Part shown: in pieces, positions 16,374 to 25,006 of the stretch
How positions within the stretch are numbered: the first letter of the stretch is position 1
Layout of the letters: every line of letters begins with the position of its first letter
Source of the DNA: Lampropedia aestuarii
Lineage (GTDB): Bacteria > Pseudomonadota > Gammaproteobacteria > Burkholderiales > Burkholderiaceae_C
Assembly (NCBI RefSeq): GCF_004803635.1
Contig: NZ_SSWX01000011.1
Coordinates: 1 to 64,000 of the forward strand
DNA length: 64,000 nucleotides
Reading direction: 5' to 3'
Made by a program: the position numbers and the translations under genes
The notes under the pieces: model-generated
Database searches by the model: none
What the model saw: the letters and a program-made list of their open reading frames with translations, nothing else
Told to the model about the DNA's origin: nothing

Positions 16374-16497
16374 AGAGCGGCTAACACGACCCAGCAAACC
16401 AAAGGTTTGCGGTTGAGACTAGGCGCAAAACCGCAGGCAGTACGAGTAGTACGACAAGGTTTTGCAACGACGTATCAAGGGTTGTGTTAGCCGCTCT
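16374..16497 (+). repeat. Palindromic repeat of a second type, copy C (124 bp)
   Basis: A perfect 14-bp terminal inverted repeat AGAGCGGCTAACAC / GTGTTAGCCGCTCT encloses a GTACG-AGTA-GTACG hairpin, flanked by GGCGCAAAACCGCAGG and its partial complement CAAGGTTTTGC. It occupies the divergent LysR/Bug promoter region and ends one or two bases before the ribosome-binding site of the Bug gene. Confidence 0.7.
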
Positions 16498-16510
16498 TAG
16501 GAGACCTGCC

Positions 16511-17494
16511 ATGACGTTTGCCCGCACCTGTTCCACCCTGCTTGGCGCCTGCCTGGCCGCCATCGCGCTGGCCCTGCCCACTGCCGCCAGCGCCGACACC
16601 TTTCCCAATAAGCCTGTGAAGCTGGTCGTGCCATTTCCACCAGGCGGCACACCCGACATCGTCAGCCGCCTGATCAGCGAACACATGTCCAAAACCCTGG
16701 GGCAAGCGGTGATTGTCGACAACCGCGCGGGTGCCAGCGGCAATATCGGCGCGCAAGCCGTGGCCAAATCCCCTGCCGATGGCTATACGCTGTTGGTATG
16801 CGCGTTCAGCTGCACCGTCTCACCGTCGTTGTACAGCCCTGCGCCGTTTGATTTGAAGCGCGACTTTGCGCCAGTGGCGATGCTGGGCACCGTGCCTAGC
16901 GTGCTGGTCATCAACCCCAAGGTGCCAGCGACCAACTTGAGCGAATTTTTGGCGTATGCCAAAGCCAATCCAAACACCCTCAATGCCGCATCGTCAGGCG
17001 TGGGCGGCTCAGCCCATTTGGCGCTGGAATTGCTGAAAAACCGCACCGGTGCAGAAATCACCCATGTGCCTTACCGGGGCGCGGGCCAGGTGGCGACCGA
17101 CTTGCTCGGCGGCCAGGTCGATATGTACTTTGACAACCTGCCTGCCTCGCTGGCCAGCATCCGCGCAGGCAAATTGATTGCCTTGGCCGTTGCCAGCAAA
17201 GAACGCGCCTCGGCCGCGCCCGATGTGCCGACCTTCACAGAAGCTGGTTTGAGCGACTTCTTGATCACGCCATGGTTTGGTGTGCTTGCCCCGGCCCAAA
17301 CACCGCCAGAGACCGTGCAAGCGCTCAATAGTGCGATCAATGCAGCGCTGCAAGACCCGGCGCTGAGCAAACGCCTTGATGAAATCGGCGTGATTCCAGC
17401 CCCTGACGCGCCAGAAGCCTTGGCTGCTTTCCTTGAAGCGGAAACGCGCACCTGGGCCGACATCATCGCCAAAAACAATATCAAACCCGAATGA
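16511..17494 (+). CDS. Bug-family periplasmic solute receptor (tripartite tricarboxylate transporter type)
   Basis: The protein has 327 residues. Residues 1-28 form a Sec signal peptide ending ASA. The mature part starts DTFPNKPVKLVVPFPPGGTPDIVSRLI, hallmark of Bug proteins, followed by NRAGASGNIGAQAVAKSPADGYTLL and HVPYRGAGQVATDLLGGQVDMYF. Such receptors bind organic acids or aromatic compounds and usually serve TctAB membrane proteins, which are absent here. AGGAG precedes ATG 16511. The stop overlaps the start of the next gene (ATGA), so the two are coupled. Control by the divergent LysR gene is likely. Confidence 0.9.
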   Translation: MTFARTCSTLLGACLAAIALALPTAASADTFPNKPVKLVVPFPPGGTPDIVSRLISEHMSKTLGQAVIVDNRAGASGNIGAQAVAKSPADGYTLLVCAFSCTVSPSLYSPAPFDLKRDFAPVAMLGTVPSVLVINPKVPATNLSEFLAYAKANPNTLNAASSGVGGSAHLALELLKNRTGAEITHVPYRGAGQVATDLLGGQVDMYFDNLPASLASIRAGKLIALAVASKERASAAPDVPTFTEAGLSDFLITPWFGVLAPAQTPPETVQALNSAINAALQDPALSKRLDEIGVIPAPDAPEALAAFLEAETRTWADIIAKNNIKPE

Positions 17495-18507
17495 GCGCCA
17501 GCGACCGCCAAACACCTGAGAGGCCGGGCTGGAGCGGGCCTTTGCGCTTGCGCGACATGGGCTCCTTCCATATCGGCGGGCAAGCCCAGACGCTGTGCGG
17601 CCACCCCACTAGCCAGCATTTGCTGGCCGCAGGTGGCCAGCCGGTAGAGCTGGACCCCAACGGCACCTACGTAACGGGGCAAATGTACGTCCAGTACTAC
17701 TGGCCTGAAACGCCCGAGCACACCACACCCTTGTTCTTATGGCATGGCGGCGGCCTGACTGGTGCGTGTTGGGAAACCACGCCAGATGGCCGCAGCGGCT
17801 GGCAGCAGTACTTTGTGCGCCGCGGCTGGGATACCCATGTCTGCGACGCTGCAGAGCGCGGCCGCTCTGGCTACGCGCCGCAGTTCTGGGGCTTGCCGCT
17901 GTCGCAAACCGTAGAAGCCGTGTTTGAGCGCTTTCGCATTGGCCCCAGCTTACAAGGCGCAGCACTGAGCGATGCGGCTCAATATGCATTTGCGGGCAGC
18001 CAGTTTCCGGCCGAAGCCTTTGCTGCTTTTGCGCAGCAACTGGTGCCGCGCTGGGCACACACTGATGCAATGATTCTGGCGGCCTATGCCGCCCTGCTCG
18101 CAAGGCAAGCACCGGCGGCATTGGTCTGCCATTCACAAGGCGGCATGTTTGGCTTGACGACGGCGCTGAACCACCCGGAGCGTGTGCGTGCCGTCGTGGC
18201 GCTGGAGCCCTCTTCCGTGCCTGACTGCGATGCGGACAGCTACCAGGTGCCGACCCTGATTGTGCTGGGCGACTTCATCGACGGCGACGCCCGCTGGCCG
18301 CGCATGCGCGAGCGCATTCTGCGCTTTGCCAAGCGCAATCCCTGCGTGCACATCCTGTCCTTGCCCGCGCTGGGCCTGCACGGTAACTCCCACATGCTGA
18401 TGATGGACCGCAACCACCTGCACATTGCCGATCTGGTGCATGACTGGCTGGCGGCTGAGTTGGCAAAGCCAGCCGCGCACCTGCGCAGAGCCACTGTCGC
18501 CGACTGA
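17491..18507 (+). CDS. Alpha/beta hydrolase (esterase-like) coupled to the Bug receptor
   Basis: The protein has 338 residues. Seen: FLWHGGGLTGACWETTPDGRSGWQQYF (oxyanion region), DAAERGRSGYAP, nucleophile elbow CHSQGGMFGL, acidic IVLGDFIDGDARW, and a late His in LGLHGNSHMLMMDRN. No signal peptide, so cytoplasmic. Its start overlaps the Bug stop by 4 bp. It may act on the compound bound by the receptor, such as an ester or lactone; the substrate is unknown. Confidence 0.8.
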   Translation: MSASDRQTPERPGWSGPLRLRDMGSFHIGGQAQTLCGHPTSQHLLAAGGQPVELDPNGTYVTGQMYVQYYWPETPEHTTPLFLWHGGGLTGACWETTPDGRSGWQQYFVRRGWDTHVCDAAERGRSGYAPQFWGLPLSQTVEAVFERFRIGPSLQGAALSDAAQYAFAGSQFPAEAFAAFAQQLVPRWAHTDAMILAAYAALLARQAPAALVCHSQGGMFGLTTALNHPERVRAVVALEPSSVPDCDADSYQVPTLIVLGDFIDGDARWPRMRERILRFAKRNPCVHILSLPALGLHGNSHMLMMDRNHLHIADLVHDWLAAELAKPAAHLRRATVAD

Positions 18508-18524
18508 GTCAAAGGCCTTGGGCT

Positions 18525-19481
18525 TTAGACCCGGCCTTTCCACGGCACCAATTGCGACTCAGCCCAGCGCATGCACAAGTCAAAGCACCAGGCCAGAAGG
18601 CCGATGACCAAGATGCCCATGATGACGATGTCGGTGCGCAAAAAGTTCGAGGCATTCAGCACCATTTGACCGAGGCCAACAGTGGCGGCGACCATCTCAG
18701 CGGCCACCAAGGTGGTCCAGCCAAAGCCAATCGCGATGCGCAAGCCCACCAGAATGTCGGGCAAGGCCGCAGGCACGATGACATGGCGAATCAACTGCCA
18801 GCGGCTGGCTCCCAAGGACAGCGCGGCATTGATTTGCTCAATGCTGGCACTTTTGACACCGGCTTTGGCCGCCAGTGCAATGGGCGCAAAGCAGGCCAGG
18901 TAAATCAGGATGATTTTGGAGGTTTCATCAATGCCGAACCAGATCACGATCAACGGCAAATACGCCAGTGGTGGCAAGGGCCGGTAAAACTCGATCAAAG
19001 GATCGAACACGCCGCGTGAGAGGCGACTCACACCCATCGCAATGCCAATTGGCACGGCTGTGACAACAGCCAGAAAAAACGCGCCAAACACCCGCAGTGC
19101 GCTCCACTGCAAATGCACAACCAGGCCTTGGCCGCCCTGGATATTGCCGCTCCAGGCTTGGCTGAATGCTGCGCCAATGGCTTGCGGCGATGGCAAAAAC
19201 AAAGGCGAGATCCAGGCCCTGGCAGTCGCCAGCCACCACAAACCCAGCAAGGCGGCAATGCACAGCACACTGATCCAGTGGCTGTTGCCTGCGCCCGGCA
19301 AGCGGTATTGCGCGACTGCCGGGATGCTGCTGAGATCCAATGCGGCAGCTGTGATCGGCTCATGGGCCGTTTGGCTTGGCAAAGGTACTGTTCTGGCCTT
19401 GCCAGAGCCGATCGGGCTTACGGAGGTGTGGTACATACAATCTATTCGAGTGGCAATCGCAAACGCTGCGCATGGGCTCAA
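18525..19481 (-). CDS. tauC: Taurine/sulfonate ABC transporter permease (TauC-like)
   Basis: The protein has 318 residues if the TTG at 19481, overlapping the tauB-like stop, is the start; ATG 19436 gives 303 residues. Family members are about 275, with the excess at the N-terminus. About six membrane segments follow residue 70. The permease EAA loop is seen as [45 protein letters not shown] (partly). The C-terminus [21 protein letters not shown] is typical. It forms the inner-membrane channel with the ATPase and receptor upstream. It converges with the hydrolase gene on its left. Confidence 0.87.
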   Translation of the reverse strand: MSPCAAFAIATRIDCMYHTSVSPIGSGKARTVPLPSQTAHEPITAAALDLSSIPAVAQYRLPGAGNSHWISVLCIAALLGLWWLATARAWISPLFLPSPQAIGAAFSQAWSGNIQGGQGLVVHLQWSALRVFGAFFLAVVTAVPIGIAMGVSRLSRGVFDPLIEFYRPLPPLAYLPLIVIWFGIDETSKIILIYLACFAPIALAAKAGVKSASIEQINAALSLGASRWQLIRHVIVPAALPDILVGLRIAIGFGWTTLVAAEMVAATVGLGQMVLNASNFLRTDIVIMGILVIGLLAWCFDLCMRWAESQLVPWKGRV

Positions 19482-20386
19482 GCTGCCTTGCCAAATGCGC
19501 GTGGAGTTGATGCTGCGGCCTTAACCTGTTCAAGGTGGCTGGTCGATGCAGCCACGGACTGCCCGCTGTCGGGCGCAATCCATTGCAGCACCCGCTCACG
19601 CCAGGCGATAAAGTCAGCGCTGGCTTTCACGCTTCGGGCATGGCCGCTGTGCAAATACGCCTGGTTAAAACCAATCGCATGCTGCTGAACGATGCGCCCC
19701 GGTCTTGGTGACATGACAATCAGGCGGCTGCCCATAAACAGCGCTTCTTCAACGTCATGGGTGATGAAGAAAATGGTTTTTTTGGTCTCTTGCCACAGGC
19801 GCACAATCAGCTCTTGAATGGCTTCGCGGGACAACGCATCGAGTGCGCCCAGCGGCTCATCCATCAGCAATACCTCGGGGTCGCTGGCCAGCGCACGGGC
19901 AATGCCCACGCGCTGCTGCATGCCGCCAGACAGTTGCCAAATTGGCGATTTCGCAAAGTCCGCCAAGCCCACTTGCGCGAGTTTTTCTTGTGCAATCGCA
20001 TGCCGCTGCGCTTTGGACAAACCGCGCAAGCGCAGGCCCAGCGCGACATTGTCTTCGACGTTCAGCCACGGCATCAGCGCGTGTTTTTGGAACACCACGC
20101 CACGCTCAGCGCCCGGGCCTTCAATGGGCTGGCCGTTGAGCGCAATGCGCCCGGTCGAGCTGGGTGTGAAACCGGCAATGCAGTTGAGCAGGGTCGTTTT
20201 GCCACAACCCGAAGCGCCCAGCGCGACGACAAACTCGCCCGGCTGGATCTGCAAATCCACATGGCTGAGCGCCAAGGTCGTGGCGCTGCCACCTGTGCCT
20301 GCATAGCGCACCGACAGGTTTTCGATGTGCAAGCCCGCTTTGCCAGCAGGCGTTGATGAATGCAGCTCAGCCAGGGCTTGCTCCAT
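19478..20386 (-). CDS. tauB: Taurine/sulfonate ABC transporter ATP-binding protein (TauB-like)
   Basis: The protein has 302 residues. Walker [11 protein letters not shown], signature [15 protein letters not shown], Walker [13 protein letters not shown] and switch [12 protein letters not shown] are intact. The N-terminus carries about 20 extra residues. The tail after [15 protein letters not shown] is longer than usual and matches sulfonate/taurine transporters. It energises import with the tauC-like permease, whose start overlaps its stop. The middle gene of an operon, 23 bp after tauA. Confidence 0.88.
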   Translation of the reverse strand: MEQALAELHSSTPAGKAGLHIENLSVRYAGTGGSATTLALSHVDLQIQPGEFVVALGASGCGKTTLLNCIAGFTPSSTGRIALNGQPIEGPGAERGVVFQKHALMPWLNVEDNVALGLRLRGLSKAQRHAIAQEKLAQVGLADFAKSPIWQLSGGMQQRVGIARALASDPEVLLMDEPLGALDALSREAIQELIVRLWQETKKTIFFITHDVEEALFMGSRLIVMSPRPGRIVQQHAIGFNQAYLHSGHARSVKASADFIAWRERVLQWIAPDSGQSVAASTSHLEQVKAAASTPRAFGKAA

Positions 20387-20409
20387 GGTGTGATTCCTTC
20401 AAGTACAGC

Positions 20410-21438
20410 TTATTGAGGAGTGGCTGATTCGACCCAGCGTGGGTTGATGCCAATTGAATAGTCGTCAAGCACGGTGGCGACCGAGCCCTGGTCTTTGAGG
20501 AAGGCGGCGGTCGCTGCCAGCGATTGCGCTACAACCGAGTTCTTGCCGCCGCCCAGCCAGGTCGCACTGGCCTGCTCTTTAGGCGGCACAAACGCGTATA
20601 AGGCCAGGCTGTCAGGCACGCTGGTAACCTCAGCCCCGCTCCATTTGGCAACGGCCTTGGCTTGCGGTGAATCGACCGACCAGGCCGCCGTATGATTGGT
20701 GTAGTTGGCGTCCGCTGCGGCCAGAACGTTGACGAACTCTGTCAGGAAGGCATCGTTTTTTTGCGCAAAATCCTTGCGCACGGCAAGCGCATCGAACGTG
20801 GCCTTGCCGGTGTCCTTGGCGATTTGGCCCGAGGTCAGCAAGACCGTGCCGCTTTGCTTGACCTGCTGCAATACCGGGTTCCAGATGAAGGTGGCGTCAA
20901 TATCGCCGCGCTGCCAGGCTGCCAGCGCCTCTGGTGGGCGCAGGTTCAAGATTTGCACTTCATTGGCTTTGATGCCGGCCTTCTCCAGCGCGACCAGCAA
21001 ATGGAAATGCGTGGTCGAGGCAAATGGCAGCGCGATTTTTTTGCCTTTGAGATCGGCCACGCTGTTCACGCCCGAGCCATTGCGGGCCACCAAGGCTTCG
21101 GCTTCGTTGATGTTGTCCAGAATCCAGAAAATCTCAATCGGCACGCCTTGCGAGATGGCGGCGGCAAAAGGCGCAGAGCCGGCTTCGCCAATCTGAATTG
21201 CGCCAGAGGCCAGTGCCCGCGCGACTTCAGCGCCGCTGCCAATTTGGCGGTAGGTCACCTTGTAGCCGGTTTTCTCTTCGAGTTGCTTGGTCTCTTGCGC
21301 ATAGCGCCAAGGCACGACCATGTCCTGGTAACCAATCACCACTTCTTTGGTTTGTGCGTGTGCAGCCAATGCCGCTGTGCAGGCCAGCGCGAAGGCACTG
21401 AGTGGTTTCAACCAGGTCGACGCGGATGGGAAGAACAT
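20410..21438 (-). CDS. tauA: Taurine-binding periplasmic protein (TauA-like)
   Basis: The protein has 342 residues. The signal peptide is residues 1-28 (ending AAHAQ). The mature part aligns well with TauA: VVIGYQDMVVPWRYAQ, RQIGSGAEVARALASGAIQIGEAGSAPFAAAISQGVPIEIF, KKIALPFASTTHFHLL and RPPEALAAWQRGDIDATFIW. It captures taurine or a related sulfonate for tauBC. First gene of the operon. TauD (taurine dioxygenase), often the fourth gene, is absent from this locus. Such operons are usually derepressed by sulfate starvation through CysB/Cbl-type regulators; no such site was identified. Confidence 0.88.
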   Translation of the reverse strand: MFFPSASTWLKPLSAFALACTAALAAHAQTKEVVIGYQDMVVPWRYAQETKQLEEKTGYKVTYRQIGSGAEVARALASGAIQIGEAGSAPFAAAISQGVPIEIFWILDNINEAEALVARNGSGVNSVADLKGKKIALPFASTTHFHLLVALEKAGIKANEVQILNLRPPEALAAWQRGDIDATFIWNPVLQQVKQSGTVLLTSGQIAKDTGKATFDALAVRKDFAQKNDAFLTEFVNVLAAADANYTNHTAAWSVDSPQAKAVAKWSGAEVTSVPDSLALYAFVPPKEQASATWLGGGKNSVVAQSLAATAAFLKDQGSVATVLDDYSIGINPRWVESATPQ

Positions 21439-21617
21439 AAGCAGTGTCTTTCAAAAAGAACGTGTGGGATGGCGGGCCAAACTTCTGGCCTTGCCTCTGT
21501 GCTAGCCCTCCATGCTAGGGGAGAACCACGTTCTATATACAGACAGTCTTCTTATGAATTTATTCTTAATTATTATTTGTATTATTGAATGGCACTTGGT
21601 AGTTGCCGTGCGCGCAA

Positions 21618-21650
21618 AGAAAAAGGCAAGGTGCAACAACACCTTGCCTT
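21618..21650 (-). terminator. Rho-independent terminator of the dnaX-ybaB-recR unit
   Basis: An 11-bp perfect stem, AAGGCAAGGTG (21623-21633) and CACCTTGCCTT (21640-21650), followed on the minus strand by TTTTTCTTT. It lies about 60 bp beyond the recR stop. Confidence 0.85.
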
Positions 21651-21711
21651 GTACCTTGGCTGGGGCTGAGCCCTTGGAAAGCACTGCATCTAGTGCAGCA
21701 AACAGCGCAGC

Positions 21712-22305
21712 TCAGTGCCGATCGGCCAATGCATGGGCAATGGTGCCCAGATCGACAAATTCCAGCTCACCGCCAGCGGGTACACCGCGGGCAATGCGTG
21801 TGCTTTTAATGCCACGCTTGCTCAGACCTTGGGCGATCACATGCGCAGTCGCCTGGCCTTCGGCTGTGAAACTGGTGGCAATGATGACTTCTTCAATCAC
21901 GCCATTGCCAGCGCGCTCCATCAGACGCGTCAAGCCCAGCTCCGCTATGCCAACGCCATCCAAGGGATTCAAACGCCCTTGCAGTACAAAATACAGGCCT
22001 TCATAAGCACCTGTGCGCTCTAGCACCGCCTGGTCAGAAGGCGTCTCAACGACACATAAGCGGGTCTGGTCGCGCTGCGGATCAGCGCAGGTCGCACAAA
22101 TGGTCTGCTCGGTGAAGGTGTAGCACAGCTCACAGTGCTGCACGTGCTGTACCGCAGACTGCAGGGCTTGCGCCAGGTGCACAGCCCCGTCTCTGTCGTG
22201 CTGCAGCAAATGGTAGGCCATGCGCTGAGCCGACTTGGCACCCACACCGGGCAGCTTTCTCAAGGCCTGCACCAGGTGCTCAAGGCTTTTAGGCGACTGA
22301 TCCAC
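21712..22305 (-). CDS. recR: Recombination mediator RecR
   Basis: The protein has 197 residues with a GTG start at 22305. RecR with RecO/RecF loads RecA at gaps. Seen: HhH motif [20 protein letters not shown], zinc-type cysteines [16 protein letters not shown] (about 57-72), Toprim segment [37 protein letters not shown] and C-terminal [22 protein letters not shown]. It follows ybaB by 23 bp, in the common dnaX-ybaB-recR order. Confidence 0.95.
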   Translation of the reverse strand: MDQSPKSLEHLVQALRKLPGVGAKSAQRMAYHLLQHDRDGAVHLAQALQSAVQHVQHCELCYTFTEQTICATCADPQRDQTRLCVVETPSDQAVLERTGAYEGLYFVLQGRLNPLDGVGIAELGLTRLMERAGNGVIEEVIIATSFTAEGQATAHVIAQGLSKRGIKSTRIARGVPAGGELEFVDLGTIAHALADRH

Positions 22306-22328
22306 GGGTTAACAACCGTATGCAGTGC

Positions 22329-22679
22329 TCAAAATGGCAGTTTCATACCGCCCAGGCCGCCCATCATTCCGCCCAAGCCCCCCATGCCACCTGTCAGCTT
22401 GCCCATTTTCTCTTGCTCGACTTCTGCGGCCTTGCGCACGGCGGCATTGAAAGCTGCAGCAACCAGGTCTTCGAGCATGTCTTTGTCGTCGGCCAGCAGG
22501 CTCGGGTCGATGGTGATGCGTTTGACTTCGTGCTTGGCCGTCATCAAGACTTTGACCAAACCGGCACCGGACTCACCTTCAACCTCAATTGTGGCCAGCT
22601 CTTCTTGGGCTTTTTTGAGGTTGTCTTGCATGGCCTGGGCTTGCTTTAACAAACCAGCCATTTGTCCTTTATTGAACAT
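22329..22679 (-). CDS. ybaB: YbaB/EbfC nucleoid-associated DNA-binding protein
   Basis: The protein has 116 residues from ATG 22679 (GAAGGGATCCCC before it). [62 protein letters not shown] is the classic YbaB sequence. The dimer binds DNA and coats the nucleoid. The end is Gly/Met-rich ([16 protein letters not shown]). Placed between dnaX and recR. Confidence 0.95.
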   Translation of the reverse strand: MFNKGQMAGLLKQAQAMQDNLKKAQEELATIEVEGESGAGLVKVLMTAKHEVKRITIDPSLLADDKDMLEDLVAAAFNAAVRKAAEVEQEKMGKLTGGMGGLGGMMGGLGGMKLPF

Positions 22680-22777
22680 GGGGATCCCTTCTTTCTCTTT
22701 GCAGAGTTGACAATTAAAAAAAAAGCAGCGTCGCAATCGGTTTGCGGCACGCGCGATTCAGTGGCGGATGACTGCGC

Positions 22778-24838
22778 TCAATGCCGCAAATCAATCGCTA
22801 TGGGTTTGATGCTGCCTGTGACCACTTCGGCGCCAAAATGGTTTCTAAGCCATTGCACGCGTTCGTCGTTGTCAACAATGGTCTGCGCAATGGCTTGGGC
22901 GCGCTGCTTATCAGCTTCCATTTGCAGCATCAAACTGGCTGTAACTTCACCGTACTCCAGCGTCAAAGTCCCAGCTACCTCTGCCGCTTGCAACACAGCC
23001 TGCAGCTTGCCACGCAGGGTTTCGTTCATCAGGCTCTGGTTGTTGATGCGCAAATGCACGCCAGTGGCATCGCGTTTTTGCACCTGGGACTGCTGGGCCA
23101 GCTCACGCACCAAAGCCGTCAACTGGCCTTGCTCATTGAGTTGGCGCACCAAGGCTTGCCACCATTGCTGCAGCCCGGCATCGACATTGTCTGGCAGGCG
23201 CAAGGCGGGTGCCTGCTCGGGTGCCCGTATGGGCGCAACTGGCGCTAGGACATCGACCGTTGTACCAGTCGCAACAATTTGGCTGACTGCCTGCACCGGC
23301 TCGGGCGCGACAGGTTCGGCTTGTAATACAGGCGGAGGGGCCACAGCGGCCTGTGTAGCATGCTCTGCCTGGTCTTCCCAAGGCAATGCCGTGCCTGGCG
23401 GCGCAATAGCTGCAGTGGCCAGCACAGTGGCACCTGCATCAGGGGCAGTTTCGTGCTGTGTTGGCTCAATGGCAGACTCCACCACCGCTGCCGGCTCAGA
23501 CACAGTATGCGGCGGCGGCGGCTCCTGCGATTGCGGCTGCGATTGCGACGCCAAAGCCGCAGCATGCGCAGTAGCAGTAGCAGTAGCAGTAGCAGTAGCA
23601 GTAGCAGTAGCCACAGCTTCGATGGCAGCATCAGTGGCTGCGGCTACGGCTGCGGGGGCAGGCTTGTCAGGCGATGTTTCAGGTGCACTGCCACTGGGGG
23701 CTGCGCCGCCACCAGAAGTCGGCGAGGTGCCTGCCGGGGCTTTGAATGCCAACAAGCGCAGCAGCACCATCAGCAAGCCGGCGTACTCATCGGGCGCCAA
23801 GCCCAGCTCTTCGCGGCCTTTGAGACAGAAGGTGTAGAGCAGCTGCGTTTCATCAGCTGGGAGCTTGCCGGCCAATTCCAGCAAAGCGGGTAAGTCAACC
23901 TCTTCTGCCGGGTCCCAGGCCGACTGCGGCACGCTTTGGTACAGGGCCATTTTCTGCAAGGCCAGCGCCATGTCCTCCAGCAAAGAGGCGGCAGGAATGC
24001 CCTGCTGGCGCAAGACGTTGACCAGGCTCATCACAGCGGCACCATCGGCACGCGCCAGTGCATCAATGGCATCAAACACGTAGCGTTTATCGACCACGCC
24101 CAGCATTTGGCGCACAGTCTCTTCTTGCAATGCGCCATTGCCATAAGCAATCGCCTGGTCGGTCAATGACAGCGCATCGCGCATGGAGCCACGCGCCGCA
24201 CGCGCCAATAGTTGCAAGCTGGCACGGTCTTGTGGCACGGACTCCTTGGCCAGTACCAGTTGCAAATGCTCGATGATGGTTTGCGGCGCCATCGGGCGCA
24301 AATTGAATTGCAAGCAGCGTGAGAGCACCGTGACAGGCACTTTCTGAGGGTCGGTGGTCGCCAATACAAATTTCAGGTATTCGGGCGGCTCTTCCAGCGT
24401 TTTGAGCATCGCATTGAAGGCCGTATTGGAGAGCATGTGCACTTCGTCAATCATGAAGACTTTGAAGCGCCCTTGCACCGGCTTGTAGACGGCCTGCTCC
24501 ATCAGGCTTTGCACTTCTTCAACGCCACGGTTGGAAGCCGCATCCAGCTCGGTGTAATCCACAAAGCGGCCCGCATCGATGTCACGACAGGCCTGGCACA
24601 CGCCGCATGGGTGCGCTGTAATCGTGCCCAAGCCATCAGGGCCTTGGCAGTTAAGCGATTTGGCCAAAATGCGCGAGACCGTGGTTTTACCCACTCCGCG
24701 CGTGCCAGTGAACAAGTATGCATGGTGCAGCCTTTGCTGCGCCAGCGCATTCGACAGCGCCTTGACGACGTGTTCCTGCCCCACCATTTCATCGAAATTA
24801 TGGGGGCGGTATTTGCGAGCGAGCACCAAATATGACAT
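22778..24838 (-). CDS. dnaX: DNA polymerase III subunit gamma/tau
   Basis: The protein has 686 residues from ATG 24838, where family members begin (MSYLVLARKYRPHNFDEMVGQEHV). It is the clamp-loader ATPase: Walker A GTRGVGKTTVSRIL (about 45-58), zinc cysteines CGVCQACRD plus an upstream Cys, DEVHMLSNTAFNAMLKTLEEPPE, and sensor TTDPQKVPVTVLSRC. After about residue 365 comes a long low-complexity linker rich in Ala, Pro and Gln with an (Ala-Thr)n stretch, then a tau-type C-terminal domain (PDNVDAGLQQWWQALVRQL onward). No obvious A-rich slippery site was identified. Confidence 0.95.
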   Translation of the reverse strand: MSYLVLARKYRPHNFDEMVGQEHVVKALSNALAQQRLHHAYLFTGTRGVGKTTVSRILAKSLNCQGPDGLGTITAHPCGVCQACRDIDAGRFVDYTELDAASNRGVEEVQSLMEQAVYKPVQGRFKVFMIDEVHMLSNTAFNAMLKTLEEPPEYLKFVLATTDPQKVPVTVLSRCLQFNLRPMAPQTIIEHLQLVLAKESVPQDRASLQLLARAARGSMRDALSLTDQAIAYGNGALQEETVRQMLGVVDKRYVFDAIDALARADGAAVMSLVNVLRQQGIPAASLLEDMALALQKMALYQSVPQSAWDPAEEVDLPALLELAGKLPADETQLLYTFCLKGREELGLAPDEYAGLLMVLLRLLAFKAPAGTSPTSGGGAAPSGSAPETSPDKPAPAAVAAATDAAIEAVATATATATATATATAHAAALASQSQPQSQEPPPPHTVSEPAAVVESAIEPTQHETAPDAGATVLATAAIAPPGTALPWEDQAEHATQAAVAPPPVLQAEPVAPEPVQAVSQIVATGTTVDVLAPVAPIRAPEQAPALRLPDNVDAGLQQWWQALVRQLNEQGQLTALVRELAQQSQVQKRDATGVHLRINNQSLMNETLRGKLQAVLQAAEVAGTLTLEYGEVTASLMLQMEADKQRAQAIAQTIVDNDERVQWLRNHFGAEVVTGSIKPIAIDLRH
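23568..23610 (-). repeat. Hexanucleotide microsatellite inside dnaX
   Basis: About seven tandem copies of GCAGTA on the plus strand (GCTACT-type on the coding strand) encode alternating Ala-Thr. A six-base unit can expand or contract without breaking the frame, so linker length may vary between strains. Confidence 0.85.
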
Positions 24839-24888
24839 AGCTTTGCATTCTAACGGTTGCACACCAAACGCATCGCATTTGCTGTGTA

Positions 24889-24930
24889 AGAGCCTGTTCG
24901 AAACCTCCGCGCAGCCGCGCACAGCACAAT
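24889..24930 (+). repeat. Fragment of the dispersed palindromic repeat (left end)
   Basis: AGAGCCTGTTCGAAACCTCC followed by GCGCAGCCGCGCACAGCAC parallels the left end and first core bases of copy B (AGAGCCTGTTCAAAGTCTC, then GACGCAGTCGCGCAAGGCAC). The rest is missing. It lies between tolA and dnaX. Confidence 0.55.
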
Positions 24931-25006
24931 CTACGGCTCAACGGAGCATGGCAGCTGCGCGCGCGATGCCTGGGCACACGGCACCGCAGTCGTTCGCGCA
25001 GGCGCA

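Noticed and set aside
23568-23610. CRISPR-like array
   Set aside because: The units are six bases with no spacers; a simple microsatellite in a coding region.
22778-24838. Programmed frameshift site producing the gamma form from dnaX
   Set aside because: No A-run slippery heptamer with following hairpin was seen at the expected place.
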